Assembly: GCA_028023455.1 (NCBI GenBank)
Contig: JAQFVV010000207.1
Coordinates: 1,629,243 to 1,693,242 of the forward strand
Reading direction: 5' to 3'
Source of the DNA: Epiperipatus broadwayi
Taxonomy: Eukaryota; Onychophora; Udeonychophora; Euonychophora; Peripatidae
DNA length: 64,000 nt
This document shows, one piece after another, positions 1 through 12,315 of the stretch (positions are counted from its first letter, which is position 1; the number at the start of each line of letters is the position of its first letter). The translations under genes were made by a program, and so were the position numbers. The notes under the pieces are model-generated. The model was not told where the DNA came from, did not search any database, and saw nothing but the letters and a program-made list of their open reading frames with translations.

Positions 1-197
1 ATATTTTTAATATGAAAGACCATTCATCTTGATTTCAAGAAAACTTAATTGAAATTTTAATTAAAAACTATTAGGCCAATAAGAAGAAACATTATGGTTT
101 TTCCCCCATCATCGATTCTGATATAATGAGAAAACCTATCACACTGTTAATGTGTGTTGGTGAGCATCCAATCCATGTTTATTTATTGTATGAATAA

Positions 198-289
198 TCA
201 CATAGTAATAACAGCTGCAACAACAGGTTCATGGAAATTTTCTCTTTTTGTCTTCTTTAAAGTTTCAAAGGAATCAAAGGGCTTCTTTT
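198..289 (-). CDS. candidate 3'-terminal exon, minus-strand gene
   Basis: On the minus strand an AG acceptor (complement of 290-291) is followed by two bases and then 29 open codons ending in TGA at 198-200. The peptide is hydrophilic, begins KKPFDSFETLKK and ends PVVAAVITM. Overlapping AATAAA hexamers (minus strand) lie about 10-20 bases past the stop, which suits a last exon. It starts in phase with an exon that leaves one base over, so it does not follow directly from the exon at 2701-2779; an intermediate exon could lie in the N gap. No family recognised. It could be a chance ORF; RNA reads would settle it. Confidence 0.3.
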
Positions 290-636
290 CTGATAGCAGT
301 TGACATTTAACTTAATTATGTATGTTTATAACAACCATAAAATTTATTAGAATTTTACAATTCTGCAGTGAAACAGAAGTTTTTTCTATAATTAATCACC
401 TTTTAGAATCATCTGCAGCAGAGATTACAATACTTTATTTGAATACTTCAGGCTATATGGTTTTAGCTGGTAGATCAATTTTGGTTCAGTTGACTTAGTT
501 TTCCAAGTGCTATAATTAAAAAAAAATATTTTGTAACTATGCTTGTTACCAAATAAATCATAAATATATTATGAAATTAAAAATCCTGATATGACAAAAA
601 GCATATATATATATATATATATGTAAAAAATGAACA

Positions 637-1136
637 NNNNNNNNNNNNNNNNNNNNNNNNNNNNNNNNNNNNNNNNNNNNNNNNNNNNNNNNNNNNNNNN
701 NNNNNNNNNNNNNNNNNNNNNNNNNNNNNNNNNNNNNNNNNNNNNNNNNNNNNNNNNNNNNNNNNNNNNNNNNNNNNNNNNNNNNNNNNNNNNNNNNNNN
801 NNNNNNNNNNNNNNNNNNNNNNNNNNNNNNNNNNNNNNNNNNNNNNNNNNNNNNNNNNNNNNNNNNNNNNNNNNNNNNNNNNNNNNNNNNNNNNNNNNNN
901 NNNNNNNNNNNNNNNNNNNNNNNNNNNNNNNNNNNNNNNNNNNNNNNNNNNNNNNNNNNNNNNNNNNNNNNNNNNNNNNNNNNNNNNNNNNNNNNNNNNN
1001 NNNNNNNNNNNNNNNNNNNNNNNNNNNNNNNNNNNNNNNNNNNNNNNNNNNNNNNNNNNNNNNNNNNNNNNNNNNNNNNNNNNNNNNNNNNNNNNNNNNN
1101 NNNNNNNNNNNNNNNNNNNNNNNNNNNNNNNNNNNN
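637..1136. other. assembly gap, exactly 500 N
   Basis: A run of 500 N. Both edges carry the same sequence, a (TA)n tract followed by GTAAAAAATGAACA: it ends the left contig at 603-636 and begins the right contig at 1137-1168. The two contigs therefore probably overlap, and the round gap length looks like a placeholder. The open frames that can be read across it are meaningless. Confidence 0.97.
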
Positions 1137-1464
1137 TATATATATATATATATATGTAAAAAATGAACACGGACAAATATAAAAAAACAAATAAATTCCA
1201 AGATGCATTTCTGTAAGAAACAGTTCATCAGTTAACTCAGATTCTTTCTGATATATGTATTCACCGTCAATGTTTAGTATTTATTACTAGTTATTTTATC
1301 AATTGTAATATCACCAGGATGCAGTCATTTTGATAATATCCTGATAAAGGATGAAGATATATTTAATAATCATTTTATTTAACAAATCTTTAATTATGTT
1401 GCATAATACCTTTGTTTTACTATCTTTACATAATACATGAATAAAATTGACACATTACTTGCTT

Positions 1465-1518
1465 TTAGAATGGATTTATTTCAGGAATAACTTTCTTGAT
1501 CAGCTCATAAGAACTCTG
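1465..1518 (-). CDS. candidate terminal exon, minus-strand gene
   Basis: On the minus strand, TATTAG followed by CAG opens a phase-0 frame of 17 codons (QSSYELIKKVIPEINPF) ending in TAA at 1465-1467. An alternative acceptor (CCTGCAG) lies 8 bases upstream. The exon at 2701-2779 ends in phase 0 with a strong GTAAGT donor, so the two join without a shift. A GTAATG donor follows the stop, so another splice form could continue. The composition is coding-like for this AT-rich region, but the exon is short and no family is recognised. Confidence 0.3.
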   Translation of the reverse strand, partial: QSSYELIKKVIPEINPF

Positions 1519-1777
1519 CTAATACTCTGCAGGAATATAACATTTGTAAAACTTATACTAATTACATTTTATTAAAGATGGTTAATCTTTTGTTGCAAAT
1601 TGGAAAAAAAATGAACTAATTAAAATTCTTATAGTTTAATATTTAAATGAATATTTAATTGTTAAAAACAAAACAATATTTTCAATTACACTTATACTAT
1701 AATCTCAGCAATTTATTGCTTATTCTTAAACGCTATAAAATTATTACTTAATAATTTATATAATATCTTTAAACTCA

Positions 1778-2591
1778 GACCCTCAACCCTTCATGCCATC
1801 TCACATCACTAATACCCTTGATCACACACATGTTGAAAAGATAAATAATCATCAATATAAGTATTTCATGCTAAACCAGTAGGTCCAGATTATCATCTTC
1901 ACACATATATACAATCAAAACTCAGCTTATATTAAGTCAGCCAATTTTCATACTTTAATGGACAGGCTTCAAACCACTCCACCCCAAACTCTTCAGTGAT
2001 CCATTTCATTGAAAATCTGATGATGGAATTCTCAAAGTACACCTTAGTGCCAACCTTCTCATCCTACCCATGTTGACCACACATCACTCTTACCCCTCAT
2101 GTAAAGAACATAATCCATTTACATACATATATGAGAGATGGGAAGACCTTACAGCACTTTATTTTGAAATATGAATTTTTTCTACAGTACAAGCTTTTTC
2201 ATACCTGCACTTGTATATGTAATATATAGGGGTTTGAATTCTGACTTTCACATGATCCTCAAATGGATGGCTGAAGAGTTGAAGAATGGAGTGGTTTGAA
2301 ATCTGTCCATTAAAGTATGAAGATTGGCTATCTTATTATAAGCTGAGCTTTGATTGTATATATGTGTGGAGATGATAATCTGGGCCAACTGATGAGTGCT
2401 TGTTTAGCATAAAATACATATATTGGTGATTATTTATCTTTTCAACATGTGTGTCATCAAGTGTATCAGTGGTATGAGATAGCATGGATGGTTGAGGGTC
2501 ATGGGAAAGTCTGCATTCAACCCCACTATATATTACATATATAAGTGCAAGTATTAAAAAGCCTGTACTGTAGGGAAAAAATCATATTTCA
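1778..2591. repeat. nested foldback (MITE-like) repeat
   Basis: Two inverted-repeat levels are visible. The first pairs 2165-2260 with 2494-2591; these arms contain the shared run AATATATAGGGG and a GACTTTCACATGAYCC-like block. The second pairs 1778-2010 with about 2254-2500, so a second partial copy in opposite orientation lies immediately to the left. The outer-arm block recurs in the palindrome at 37532-37730, which makes this a dispersed non-autonomous family. No coding potential. Confidence 0.7.
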
Positions 2592-2700
2592 TAGTATCTT
2601 TAAATAAATTAAACATTAAAGTGATGTAAAAATATAAGAAGAAATCCATTTTTTTCTTTTCCAAAGTTTATATTTATTGTGAATTCAAAGGGTAACTTAC

Positions 2701-2779
2701 CACATAAGATTTGCTTCCTTTATATTTAACCAAAAACTCTTCAAATAATTTTATGAACTTTTTTGGAAGCTCCAAAAAT
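2701..2779 (-). CDS. candidate internal exon, minus-strand gene
   Basis: This is the best splice-bounded exon in the left part. On the minus strand the acceptor is CATGATTTATTTTTAG (2780-2795) and the donor is GTAAGTTA (2693-2700). The exon has one base, then 26 open codons (FLELPKKFIKLFEEFLVKY, then GSKSYV), ending in phase 0. The peptide is an amphipathic, helix-like, lysine-rich segment. A 22-nt microexon at 3051-3072, with a GTAAGAAG donor, would supply the two missing bases upstream in frame, but it is too short to trust. Joins in phase to the exon at 1465-1518. No protein family recognised. Confidence 0.45.
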
Positions 2780-3830
2780 CTAAAAATAAATCATGATAAA
2801 TATTATTTTTCAAAACATTATTGGAGTCTCATCAACAGATTCACAAACATTCTTTCTAGATAAACTCATCTCATCAAATATAGGATTTAAAAATCTCTTA
2901 TGTTATTATTATCACATATAAACCATGACCCATGAATCCATTGACTGTTCATCTATGAACATGTATAATAGCAAAATTGAAAAACCTTATAAAGATACAA
3001 TATCAGAACCTTTCAAATTGAGAACCAAGATTCCCCATGTGACTTCTTACCTAGTCAAGCAGATCCTTAAAACTAAATTTAAATTTTTTAAATAAAATAA
3101 AAGTAGATTTATTTTTATATACAAATAAATTTTATTGTGAAAGTTTACACATTAGGCTTTATAACATGACCTAATAATTACACTTTATGTAAATTCTATA
3201 TATCAGCAATTACAAACATTGGAGAATTCCTATACTTGTGTAATTTACTAGTTTTGTTATGGTAATGAGTATCACTGTTCTAATGTATTTGGTAAATCAT
3301 CATTAAAAATTTAAGCCCAATGTTGATAAGTTGCTAATGAAAACACTATTCACAGAGGATAGTCAGTCAAAGGTAGTGAAGATCCTAAAGCATCCAAATC
3401 TTCAAGTGGCATTATTTTATATTTGCATAACCATCAATCTTATTTTCAACATTAGGTTTCAAGAGGCAGAAAATAACATAAGAAGAAATTTGTTAATATT
3501 CTTCTTCTTACTTGAAATGCAGAATTACATCTTATAATGATTCACACAAGCCTACATGTATAATCTGCTGAAAATCAGTTGTCATATGATTATGTAAAAA
3601 TTAAAAATCTTTGTCACCATTTAGATACTATACAAATTGACATTAAGACTAAGATAATTGACCTTTTTGAAAGGAAGGCTAAATACTTAAAATGGCAAAT
3701 TAAGTTTTTTCAAAGCATAGAAAAAAATTAACAAATTTGTATAAGCTTTTTTGTAACTGTTTTAGTAATTTCTAAAACAAGTAAAAATCTTGGATATTTT
3801 CCAAGGTGTTAATTACGTACCTGTCAGGAT

Positions 3831-3960
3831 TGCATCAATAACAAAATAAATTGACAGAAGTTTAGTAACAAAACAATTTATTTAACAATAGTAAATATGA
3901 ATAAATAAAAAATAAATAATTAGTAATTCCAAATAACATAAATACGGTCTATTAATAATC
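3831..3960 (-). repeat. Ty3/gypsy LTR fragment
   Basis: Begins TGTCAGGATTGC and contains an AATAGTAAATATGAATAAATAAA stretch closely matching the sequence from 19764, including the adjacent ATTAnnTACC block (3812-3830 versus 19752-19763) that would be the primer-binding edge of a minus-strand element. The 19.7-kb copy lies directly beside a gypsy gag, so this is read as a solo or broken LTR of the same family. Its far end is not defined. Confidence 0.4.
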
Positions 3961-5424
3961 CTCAAGGTTCAACTTCTCATAGTACATGTTAATTTTTATA
4001 AGCAATAATATCTAGTTTAACGACAAAGACTTTTACACACAGGGGCTTATTACTATTTTATATTGTACCGGTCCGAATTTCCACCCATTGGTCTTATATA
4101 CCTTTGACCCCCCATATGCACTGAGCATGAAGTGATGTATGTTGCAAAATGGAAAATTAATAATAATTCCCTGAAAATATTGTTGGTTAAATATGAAGAA
4201 AATATCTCGAAAGAAGTATTAGAGGAAGTAGATTCAGCCTAAAATTAGGTCAATCCAAGCCTTCCCTATTAAATTATCCCACAATCATCCGATTAACTAA
4301 ACATTGATCATTTTGGGATTTTGCACACCTTTAATAGCACTGAAATATTCTAATTCAGTCTCTTGTGCTACCCTCGCTCAAGAACTATTATTGTTTGTTC
4401 TCCTCTTTCTTTCCCGAGAGGGTGTGCAAATATGAATGATCATTATCATATATCTTAATAAATTGAATAGTTCGGACATAAATAGTGAAACAATCCAACT
4501 CCCCGGTAAGTTATCCCTATCTAGCTCATTATATGACTTATTTATTTTTATCTCAGGTTAATAAGTGGGTCAATATTTTGATTAAAATAATTATAGTTAC
4601 ATGCTAATGAATAAATAATTCATCAAACTAATTAAGTGAAATGGCAAATGATTTAAATGTGAAATCTACTATTTATTATTCCCCTTTTTTGTTTTATCAC
4701 CTTCCACCAATTACATATAAAAAAAATAATCCTTAATATTTCAAATAATGAAAAATATAATATTAATGAGAAGTTGCTTGATTAAATTGAATATTTATTT
4801 ACAGACAATAAATGCACATATATAAAAAAAAAAATTTAAAATGATCCCACAATGGGTGTGGTCTATACCCCCTTTCCCACTTTCAAGTAATAAATTAAGA
4901 ACTCAAGTGTATGCAGCAAATATATTCAAAAGAAATATAATCCAACAGTTTACATGCATGTCTAACAGCTATTCCTAAGGTTTATTAGCATTAACATTAT
5001 AGGCACATCAATATTTTTGTGCTCAATAATATTTATATATGATAGACATCTATGTCTCTACTGTGGATGCATAAAACGATGCTTAATGAATATTGCCATC
5101 GAACCCTCAGCATAAGGTGTCACTGTAATAGTTTAAAGATTAGGAAAATAAAAAAATAATCATGCACGTGGTGGATTTAGGTCAGATATACACGTAAATA
5201 CCAACAAATATTATGCATATTACAAAAATTAAATAAAAGGGTTAATATTGATAATAGACAAATAAGTGAAGACAAATTAATTACTTATATATAAAAGAAA
5301 CACAGAATTAATATTATAAGAAAATATACACTCATCTGAACTTTTAAATTTCATTAAGTGCAACTTCAAAGTGGACCACACGTCTACTCAATAGGGTGGA
5401 TAGGGTTTCCTTTCACCAATATAC

Positions 5425-5605
5425 TTGTTAGAGTCTTTCTTCCATCAGGATATTCAGCTTCTCCTATGGCATTTCTGGGTTTCAGGGATGAATGGGCGGT
5501 GTACTGCTGTTAGAAGTCTATTCCATGATTTTCTGGTAGAATTTAACAAACATTTGGCTAATAACAGCTTCGCTCCCCTGGAGATCTATAGCTGCAATCA
5601 GGCCA
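5425..5605 (-). pseudogene. Ty3/gypsy integrase core fragment, decayed
   Basis: The minus strand reads GLIAAIDLQGSEAVIS, then MFVKFYQK, then, after a frame shift, NHGIDF and EAEYPDGRKTLT. This follows the order of the gypsy integrase core around the second Asp and the catalytic Glu region (…FGLPEV…F..FC.KNGI.H…NG.AEr.V.T.K). Stops and shifts interrupt it, and the invariant D and the PYHP..N motifs are degraded. The match is by pattern only and other integrases are possible. No intact neighbouring protease or RT is present. Confidence 0.4.
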
Positions 5606-5728
5606 GAAATAGTTATTCTCTATTTCCTTCTTTTACTTTCAGTAGCTTTTCTAAGATTTATTTAACATCAATACCATATCTGAATGGTTAGTTTTCAAAT
5701 TTCATTTCTTCTTTCTTTCTGCTCTCTT

Positions 5729-6057
5729 ATTTTCAGCAAGCATATACCGTCCAATTACTTAGACAAACTGGAGACAACTATTATTTTCAGCAAACATCTA
5801 CTATCTCATTACCTGATGAGCTAGGAACAACTATTATTTTAGCAAACATATATTGTGTCCTCTTACTTGGACAAAATAGACACAAATTATTATTTTTAGC
5901 AAACATGTACCATCTCATTACTTGGACAGGCTGGAGACAAACTTTTCTTTTCTCAGCAAACATATACAGTCTGATTCCTGGGACAAGCAAAAAAAAACAA
6001 CTTTTATTTTCAACAAACATTTACCATCTGATTACTTGGTTGAGCTAGGAACAACTG
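5729..6057. repeat. minisatellite, six units of about 54-57 bp
   Basis: Six imperfect head-to-tail units start with a TTTTCAGCAAACAT-like core at about 5729, 5783, 5837, 5894, 5951 and 6007. Each continues with a TACYRTCTSATTACTTGGAC-like half. Units differ by substitutions and small indels, so the array is old. The T-rich TTTTCAG at the head of each unit resembles a splice acceptor. Confidence 0.85.
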
Positions 6058-6099
6058 ACTTCAATGTACCCAGTAAGTAGCACACATAGTCTTCTTATC

Positions 6100-8730
6100 A
6101 ATCTAATTTTAATACCACTCCCATGAGCTATTGCATCAGCCAATAATTTAATTTTACTTTTTATATACTTACATACATTCTTTTACTTTTTTGTCTCAAA
6201 GTATACCTTTTTCTAATATTGGAAATTGTATAGTTTCCATCTTGGCTAATTAAATCACTCATTATGCTTTCATCTTTAGATAAAATCAACTTTTTGATTT
6301 TATCTTTACAAACAATCAAAAAGACAAATTTCTTTTAATACAAAACATTTTTTTTGCTAAAAGCAAATTACAATTTAGAAAAGTTTTTTCCGTTATAAAT
6401 TAATATTAATTTTAAAAAAAATCTCATTATAATAAATACAAGATTTAAATTCTATTTAAATAATTTTTTTAGAAATAACGAAAAAAAAATACATTTATAT
6501 GTACATGCATCTGAAAATTACAAGTGATAATATAACTTAAATACAAAAAAGTGTTCCACACATAAACAAATGTTATTACAAGCTTAGTTTTTCTTTTGAT
6601 ATAGTTTTGATGTGCGAATACATTTTATTTATACACATAATACATACACTTGTACTGTGGGGTAAATAGGAATATAGTATAGACCAAGCCCATTTGTTTA
6701 TGTACCATATATAAATATTTACAATATGTATCTAATTACAACTTATTTGATCTATTAAAATTATATAATTTTAATACGATAAAAATTAGCTGTGCTGAAT
6801 CTTCAGAAACAGCCATTTTGTGCATGGCCATTATACACGGTCTGGCACAATTTATACATATATATTAATATAAAAAATACTAAAACAGAATTTAAATTTA
6901 AAATTTAGTAAGATGTATTGTATCAAGTATACATTCAGTGCTTTTACAACATATTCATACTTAGTTTGCTGAGAACATAACTTTTTTGCTGATATAAATG
7001 TTACTTGATTTTTGGTTCATCACATATTCATTTGGTATAATAAACCATGCTTCTTTTATTTTATGTTGGCCATGTTCATTTTATTGATTATAAAAAAATG
7101 ATGAATTAATAGCTTTATACTTTATCTTAGATTTTTTTTATATATTAATGAATGTTGGATCATTCTAATTCTAAAATTTGCCATAGTTTCACCATATTAT
7201 ATTAAATTGAGGGAAGTAGATGAAGCTGAATGAGAAGAAACAGAATGAACTGAAATAAATAATTGATTAACTATGGCTCACTCTACACACAAACACCCAC
7301 ATATTTTGAATGTCACACTTCAGGGAGCATCTCAGAGCCATGGATGGGGGGAAGGATTCTATGTATCATGTGTGTGGCATTAATTGTGCATTTTTAATAG
7401 CAAATGTTAGATATATCATAAAAAATATTATAACAATACATTAATAAGGTATGACTAATTTGTGCATTTTATGAAATAGCAATGTATTTTATTCTATATT
7501 TGCTTCATGATAGGTATAAAATAACAATGGACAACTTAATAAATAATGAAGTAATTTATTATTGAAAATAATTAAATAAATAATGAAACAAATTTATAGC
7601 GTCTTTAAAAAATTTCTTGTTCAACACTTTTCAAGATGAAGATTACAACACAAGTTTAAGTCTTTTCCTATTTATGACTTTACATAATAACTTTTCACAT
7701 TTAAAAAAAATATTATCATTAATTTCCATGTAATTTTTCTAGAAATAGTTTTATCCATTTTATTCTGGGTGAATCACTATATAATTTGTTCAGTGAACCA
7801 TTCAAATTCTAAATATTTTATTCTTCTATTTCATTCCTGAATAAAAGATAATGTCATTTTTTAACCATTTCAGTTTTTCACTCTTGTTTTTTTTTTTTTT
7901 TTGTGGAGTACAATACTCCTTTTTTTTATTGTTTGAATATTTAAAAAAAAAAAAAAAAACAATATAAAAACATTAAGGATTCTTGCTTTATATTATCTTA
8001 CTGTCGATCTTCCTGCTTTAAGTATTATTAATCAGAACATTAAATGCCATTATATATATAGTGTTAGTATTTTATTTCTTCTTAAACAGATCTTCTTGGC
8101 AGTTCCTTTATGGAGTTTTGTTTATCTCTAGCAGTTTTTTCTAGGAAGATACTGGTGCTGCATTAAGGATAAGAACTAATGAGCTATTTGCTCTTGTCTA
8201 CCATTCCATATTATATAAAAATTCAAATGTAAAAAAGTACTTTTGTCACTTTTAATAAATTAAAGTAATTATAAATTTACACTTCTTGTGTAATTTTAAC
8301 TTGATAGATAATTTATTTTATCTCATTCTCTATTTCTATCAAGAGCAGAAAGAGAAAAAAAAAAAATTTCTCATTTTCATCTTTTCGACTTAATTTTCAT
8401 AAAAGAACATCTTTTTTTTATTTATAAATTTTTGGGGATCATTTCCACAATAAATTTATAAAGGCCATTTGTTTTGAAATGAAGGAAAAGTAATTTCAGT
8501 TCTACATGTATGTATGTGTGTACATATATGCATATGCAAACACCCATCCATTGGTTACCATAAGTATCATTAAGTAACTTTGGCATTGCCAAGATAATAA
8601 TTATAATATATATGGACACTCTTTTTGGCTGTGGTATAATAGTCCACATTCGCCTGTCCAAAGTTAGAATTTTGTCTTTTGTGTTATTAATAAGTTTATT
8701 TAAATACTTTATAGAACAATTATATTTTTG
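6100..8730. other. AT-rich stretch without recognisable gene
   Basis: Only homopolymer A/T runs (for example near 7887-7902 and 7941-7959), short (TA)n and unclassified sequence are seen. Open frames here are short and AT-driven, with no motif. Confidence 0.6.
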
Positions 8731-8732
8731 GT

Positions 8733-9010
8733 AATTCAATATTTTACTTTACCCAACAATCTGTCATTAAAAGTAAGCAGATCATATTCTCTCCAAATTT
8801 TTTATGGCTACTTAGTACACACACTTTTTATGCATTAATTAGCCATCTTTGTTCTTTCTTAATGTGAGATCAAGATATTTTATATGAGACAAATTTTTTG
8901 CATAAATTTAGGAACAATCAGCACATAATGACATAAATATAAAATCCATTTTATTTACAATCTATATTTACATAATACATGCACAAACACTCCAATCCTT
9001 TTGATACTCT
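8733..9010. repeat. dispersed repeat, probable gypsy LTR piece
   Basis: Shares an ordered series of blocks with 19978-20340, including TTCAATATTTT, ACCAnTCTGTnAT, ATTCTCTCC, CTTTTTATGCAT, TAGCCATnTTTnTTC and TTTTATATGAGnC. Divergence is high. The 19.98-20.34 kb copy is continuous with the LTR next to gypsy gag, so this is probably a solo LTR fragment. Confidence 0.5.
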
Positions 9011-9958
9011 AGAAATAATGCTTTCAATCACATATGTAATCTAATAATTTAGTCAGATTTCTTACATACATATGCATTCCCAATCTGCTCTCTTCCCTTT
9101 TTAACCAGTGCTTTGATATTGTGAAAGAATACTTGCTGATCAATTGAAGCAAAATAGCAATTTATCATAGTAATGCTATTAGAACATAATTTTTAAATTA
9201 AATGACTAATATAAACCTCAGTATTTGTTTTCATTAACAGGTCTTTTAGTTTTTTTTTGTTGCAGTGTTTTATTTCTCTTTTCAATTTCTTATTGGGTTT
9301 AAAGAAAAGGGAGGAATAAAAAAGAGAGATTGGAGAAAACCAAAAAAATATATACTACTATGGTTTAATTTATAAATTCAATGTGTACCTAAAATCTAAA
9401 TTCATAAAGAAATAAAAAAAAAAGTAAAAGTTAAAAAAGAATATTTAACTGGTTAGAAATTTAGTTTAAAAAAACTTTGTGCTTTGCTTTGATCATATTT
9501 TTATTTAAAACGTTTTTATTTGGAAAGCATTGAGAAACATTAAAATGGTGCTCACTTAAATTGCTATATTATTACGTTTTTAGTTTTAATTTAAAAAAAA
9601 GGTAAAACCCCTCATACTCATTTTTTAGAGATGACCTGGGCTCATCTATGATATTGAAAAGAAAGGGGATTTTAAACCAATTTTGTATAGCTGATGAATA
9701 CTACCAATAAATTAGGCTTGATTCATTTAAGTTCCCATATCTTTGACATTTTTGATGCCACTAGATGGTGCAAATGGGTCAGATTGAATGCAGATCTATG
9801 TCATATAAATCATTTAAAATAGATATAAATATTGAAAAAACTACTAAAAACAGAAGAGGAAAAGACAAATTAGGTGATACATTAGTGATTTATTTAGTAA
9901 AAATTAAAAAATGAGCAGTAAATCAGATTTTCTAAAGAAAAATTAACAGCAGCTATGT

Positions 9959-11730
9959 GTGCCTGAAAAAGTATATAATGATTTAATTGATGAACAAAAT
10001 AAAGTCAGAATTGCCTCTAGGTCTAGAAGGCAATTATTGAGAAATATATCCAATGATTCACGAGCAGTAAGGGTTACAAAAAATAGTAAAAAAGTAACTA
10101 AAAATTCTCAAGAAGTGAAGACTAAACCTACAAAAACTGAAATTCCTAGTAAAAATAATACTCAATCTAACGTTTTGAGTGGGTGCCCAAGTGATACAGT
10201 TAAAACTCCAAAAATATGTCAGGATACTGCAAATGCAGAAATATTTCAAATATATCCAATAAATAATGAAGTTAAAATAAATATGAGCTCTATTTCTGGT
10301 TTTATTTAATCAGAAAATAATATGCAAAATCGTAAAGTTGACAAGTTTTAAAAAAATTATTTAAAGGGCAATAAACAGTAAGCAAGTATTTTGGTCATTA
10401 TTGATTAGATTTAATTCAAAATAAAAAATAAAAGTTCCACAAATATTAGTCAGAAAACTAATTCCCAGCCATACCCTGACCAAATAATACCCCCAAAACA
10501 ATTTTGTAATACAGAAAGAGTCTCTATGATAGATTATGAAAATGCAAATAAAACCACAATAAAAAAAAATAATGCTAACAAAACTGCTGAAATTCAAGCA
10601 CATGAATATTGGATGAACTGTAACTTTCCCCCATTTAAATCTAATACTACTAATCAAAATACTCAAAGGAAAAAAACAAGATATAATTAATCAAACAGAA
10701 CCTCTAATTCCCCAACCCAGAATTGTATTAACTCCAGTTAATGCCTTAAATAAATAATCCTATGCCTTAGTGATGGGAAATAATAAAGTCAACTTGAAAG
10801 AGCAGAGTAATATTAACACAATAGAATAGCCTGCCATCTGAGACATGAAAGAGGAAGAAATTTTCTATCCAATGAATGAAAACAATCTGTCAATGCCAAA
10901 TGAAATATCTGAAGAGATATAGAAAATTATCAAAAAGTAAGTGAAAAACTCAAGAATTCCACCCATGTTATATAATTCTTTCATGAAATACCATAATGAT
11001 AATACACTTATCCTCACCACTACTAATGAAAGCTTCCAGCTATTCTGTTTCCTGTCTGATGACTTACTTGAGCTCCTCATGAATATACAGATTGGTGATG
11101 CTGTTAAAAGGATATACCACCACCCAAACAGGAGGTATATAATAATTGAAATTACACAATGTTACGGAAAGGGAGCTTTTCAGAAGAAATCAGCTACTCC
11201 TTAAGCAGAGATTCCTAATCAAGATTGATAAGAACAGACCTACAATAGTGCATGCTTTAGCTAAAAACTGCTATGTCAATTTTATGGAAATATACCTCTG
11301 ACTACTAAGTAATTTTGGGAGGGTAACTAGGTGTACATACCTAATGGATAAAAGGTCAGGAATTTAATTTCTGTCAAATACGGCTGCCTTCTTACTAAAA
11401 TTAAACAATGACACATCACCAATGGAAAATTCCTTCAACACTGGAAGGGGACAAATGCCCAATTTTTCTTTTCCAGAGGCATACAACCCCAATGCTTTCT
11501 TTGTGGTGAGCATACACATCTTATTAAATCATGTCCCAGGTGAGTGTGTGATATCTGTAAGCCAAGGATAAACAAAAACCACAAGTGCCCATTGAATCAT
11601 CCTGATAAACCCCTACAGTCATATAAGCTACTCTAAAACAATGATAACCAATGGAATACTGCATACAAAGCCGAATCAGGTACAACAGTCTCAACAGAAA
11701 AACATAAGCTATAATGATGATAAAAAGCAT
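9959..11730 (+). pseudogene. LINE ORF1, nucleic-acid-binding, broken
   Basis: The N-terminal part is a basic, Lys/Ser/Thr-rich segment (9959-10309), followed by broken frames. A second readable block at 10941-11204 contains PNRRYIIIEITQC, compatible with an RRM-like strand region. At 11493-11534 a perfect CX2CX4HX4C zinc knuckle is present (CFLCGEHTHLIKSC). In the same frame, after a stop, a second Cys/His cluster begins at 11547 (CDIC…HKC). Such tandem zinc motifs are known from Tx1-type ORF1 proteins, which coat the element RNA. At least four stops or shifts make it non-functional. Confidence 0.75.
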
Positions 11731-12315
11731 TCACCAGTTATATCTGAATAATAACAGAAACCAGATATAGGAAATCATATGCCTTATGAAAAAAACAGAG
11801 TATTAAACTCTCCACAACAGCACTAAAGTGAAAAGACAAGTGAAATAATAACTGAGGGCAATGCAAGTAATCAATTTTTTAACCAAAGTAAAATCCCAAC
11901 CTATAATATGAAGAAAAAGCATGAGGATTCATACAGCTCCCATCCTGACAATCCTGAGTTCCAGTCATCAGAATCAGACCAGAAAAGAGTAGAGAAACAA
12001 ATGTAAATAGAATACATAATCAAAGAAGTAAAAAGGACACAAAAAGAACAAGACTGATTGTCCTGCAAGATGATGAAGAAAGACAAAGAAAATCAAATTT
12101 AATGGAATTCAATGAATGAACCCATAGAAAATTCTTAAAAACATTGGTCCTGAATCCCCAAATGTGGGGTAGTGCAGTCCTGTGTAAAATAACAAGTACA
12201 TGAGTACTGATGAAGCTCAGCACTGTAGAGAACAATTTCTGCTACTGAATGAACTTTATACTGGGAAACCCCTCCCTGGTATTAAACCCTAAATAAAAAT
12301 AATAGTCTAGAAAAA

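Noticed and set aside
558-1228. Several long open frames on both strands
   Set aside because: They consist almost wholly of the N gap and (TA)n flanks.
3331-3537. 68-codon plus-strand ORF, with an equally good minus-strand reading (MPLEDLDALGSSLPLTDYPL)
   Set aside because: Neither strand has convincing splice sites or a recognised motif, and the two readings compete. Not called.
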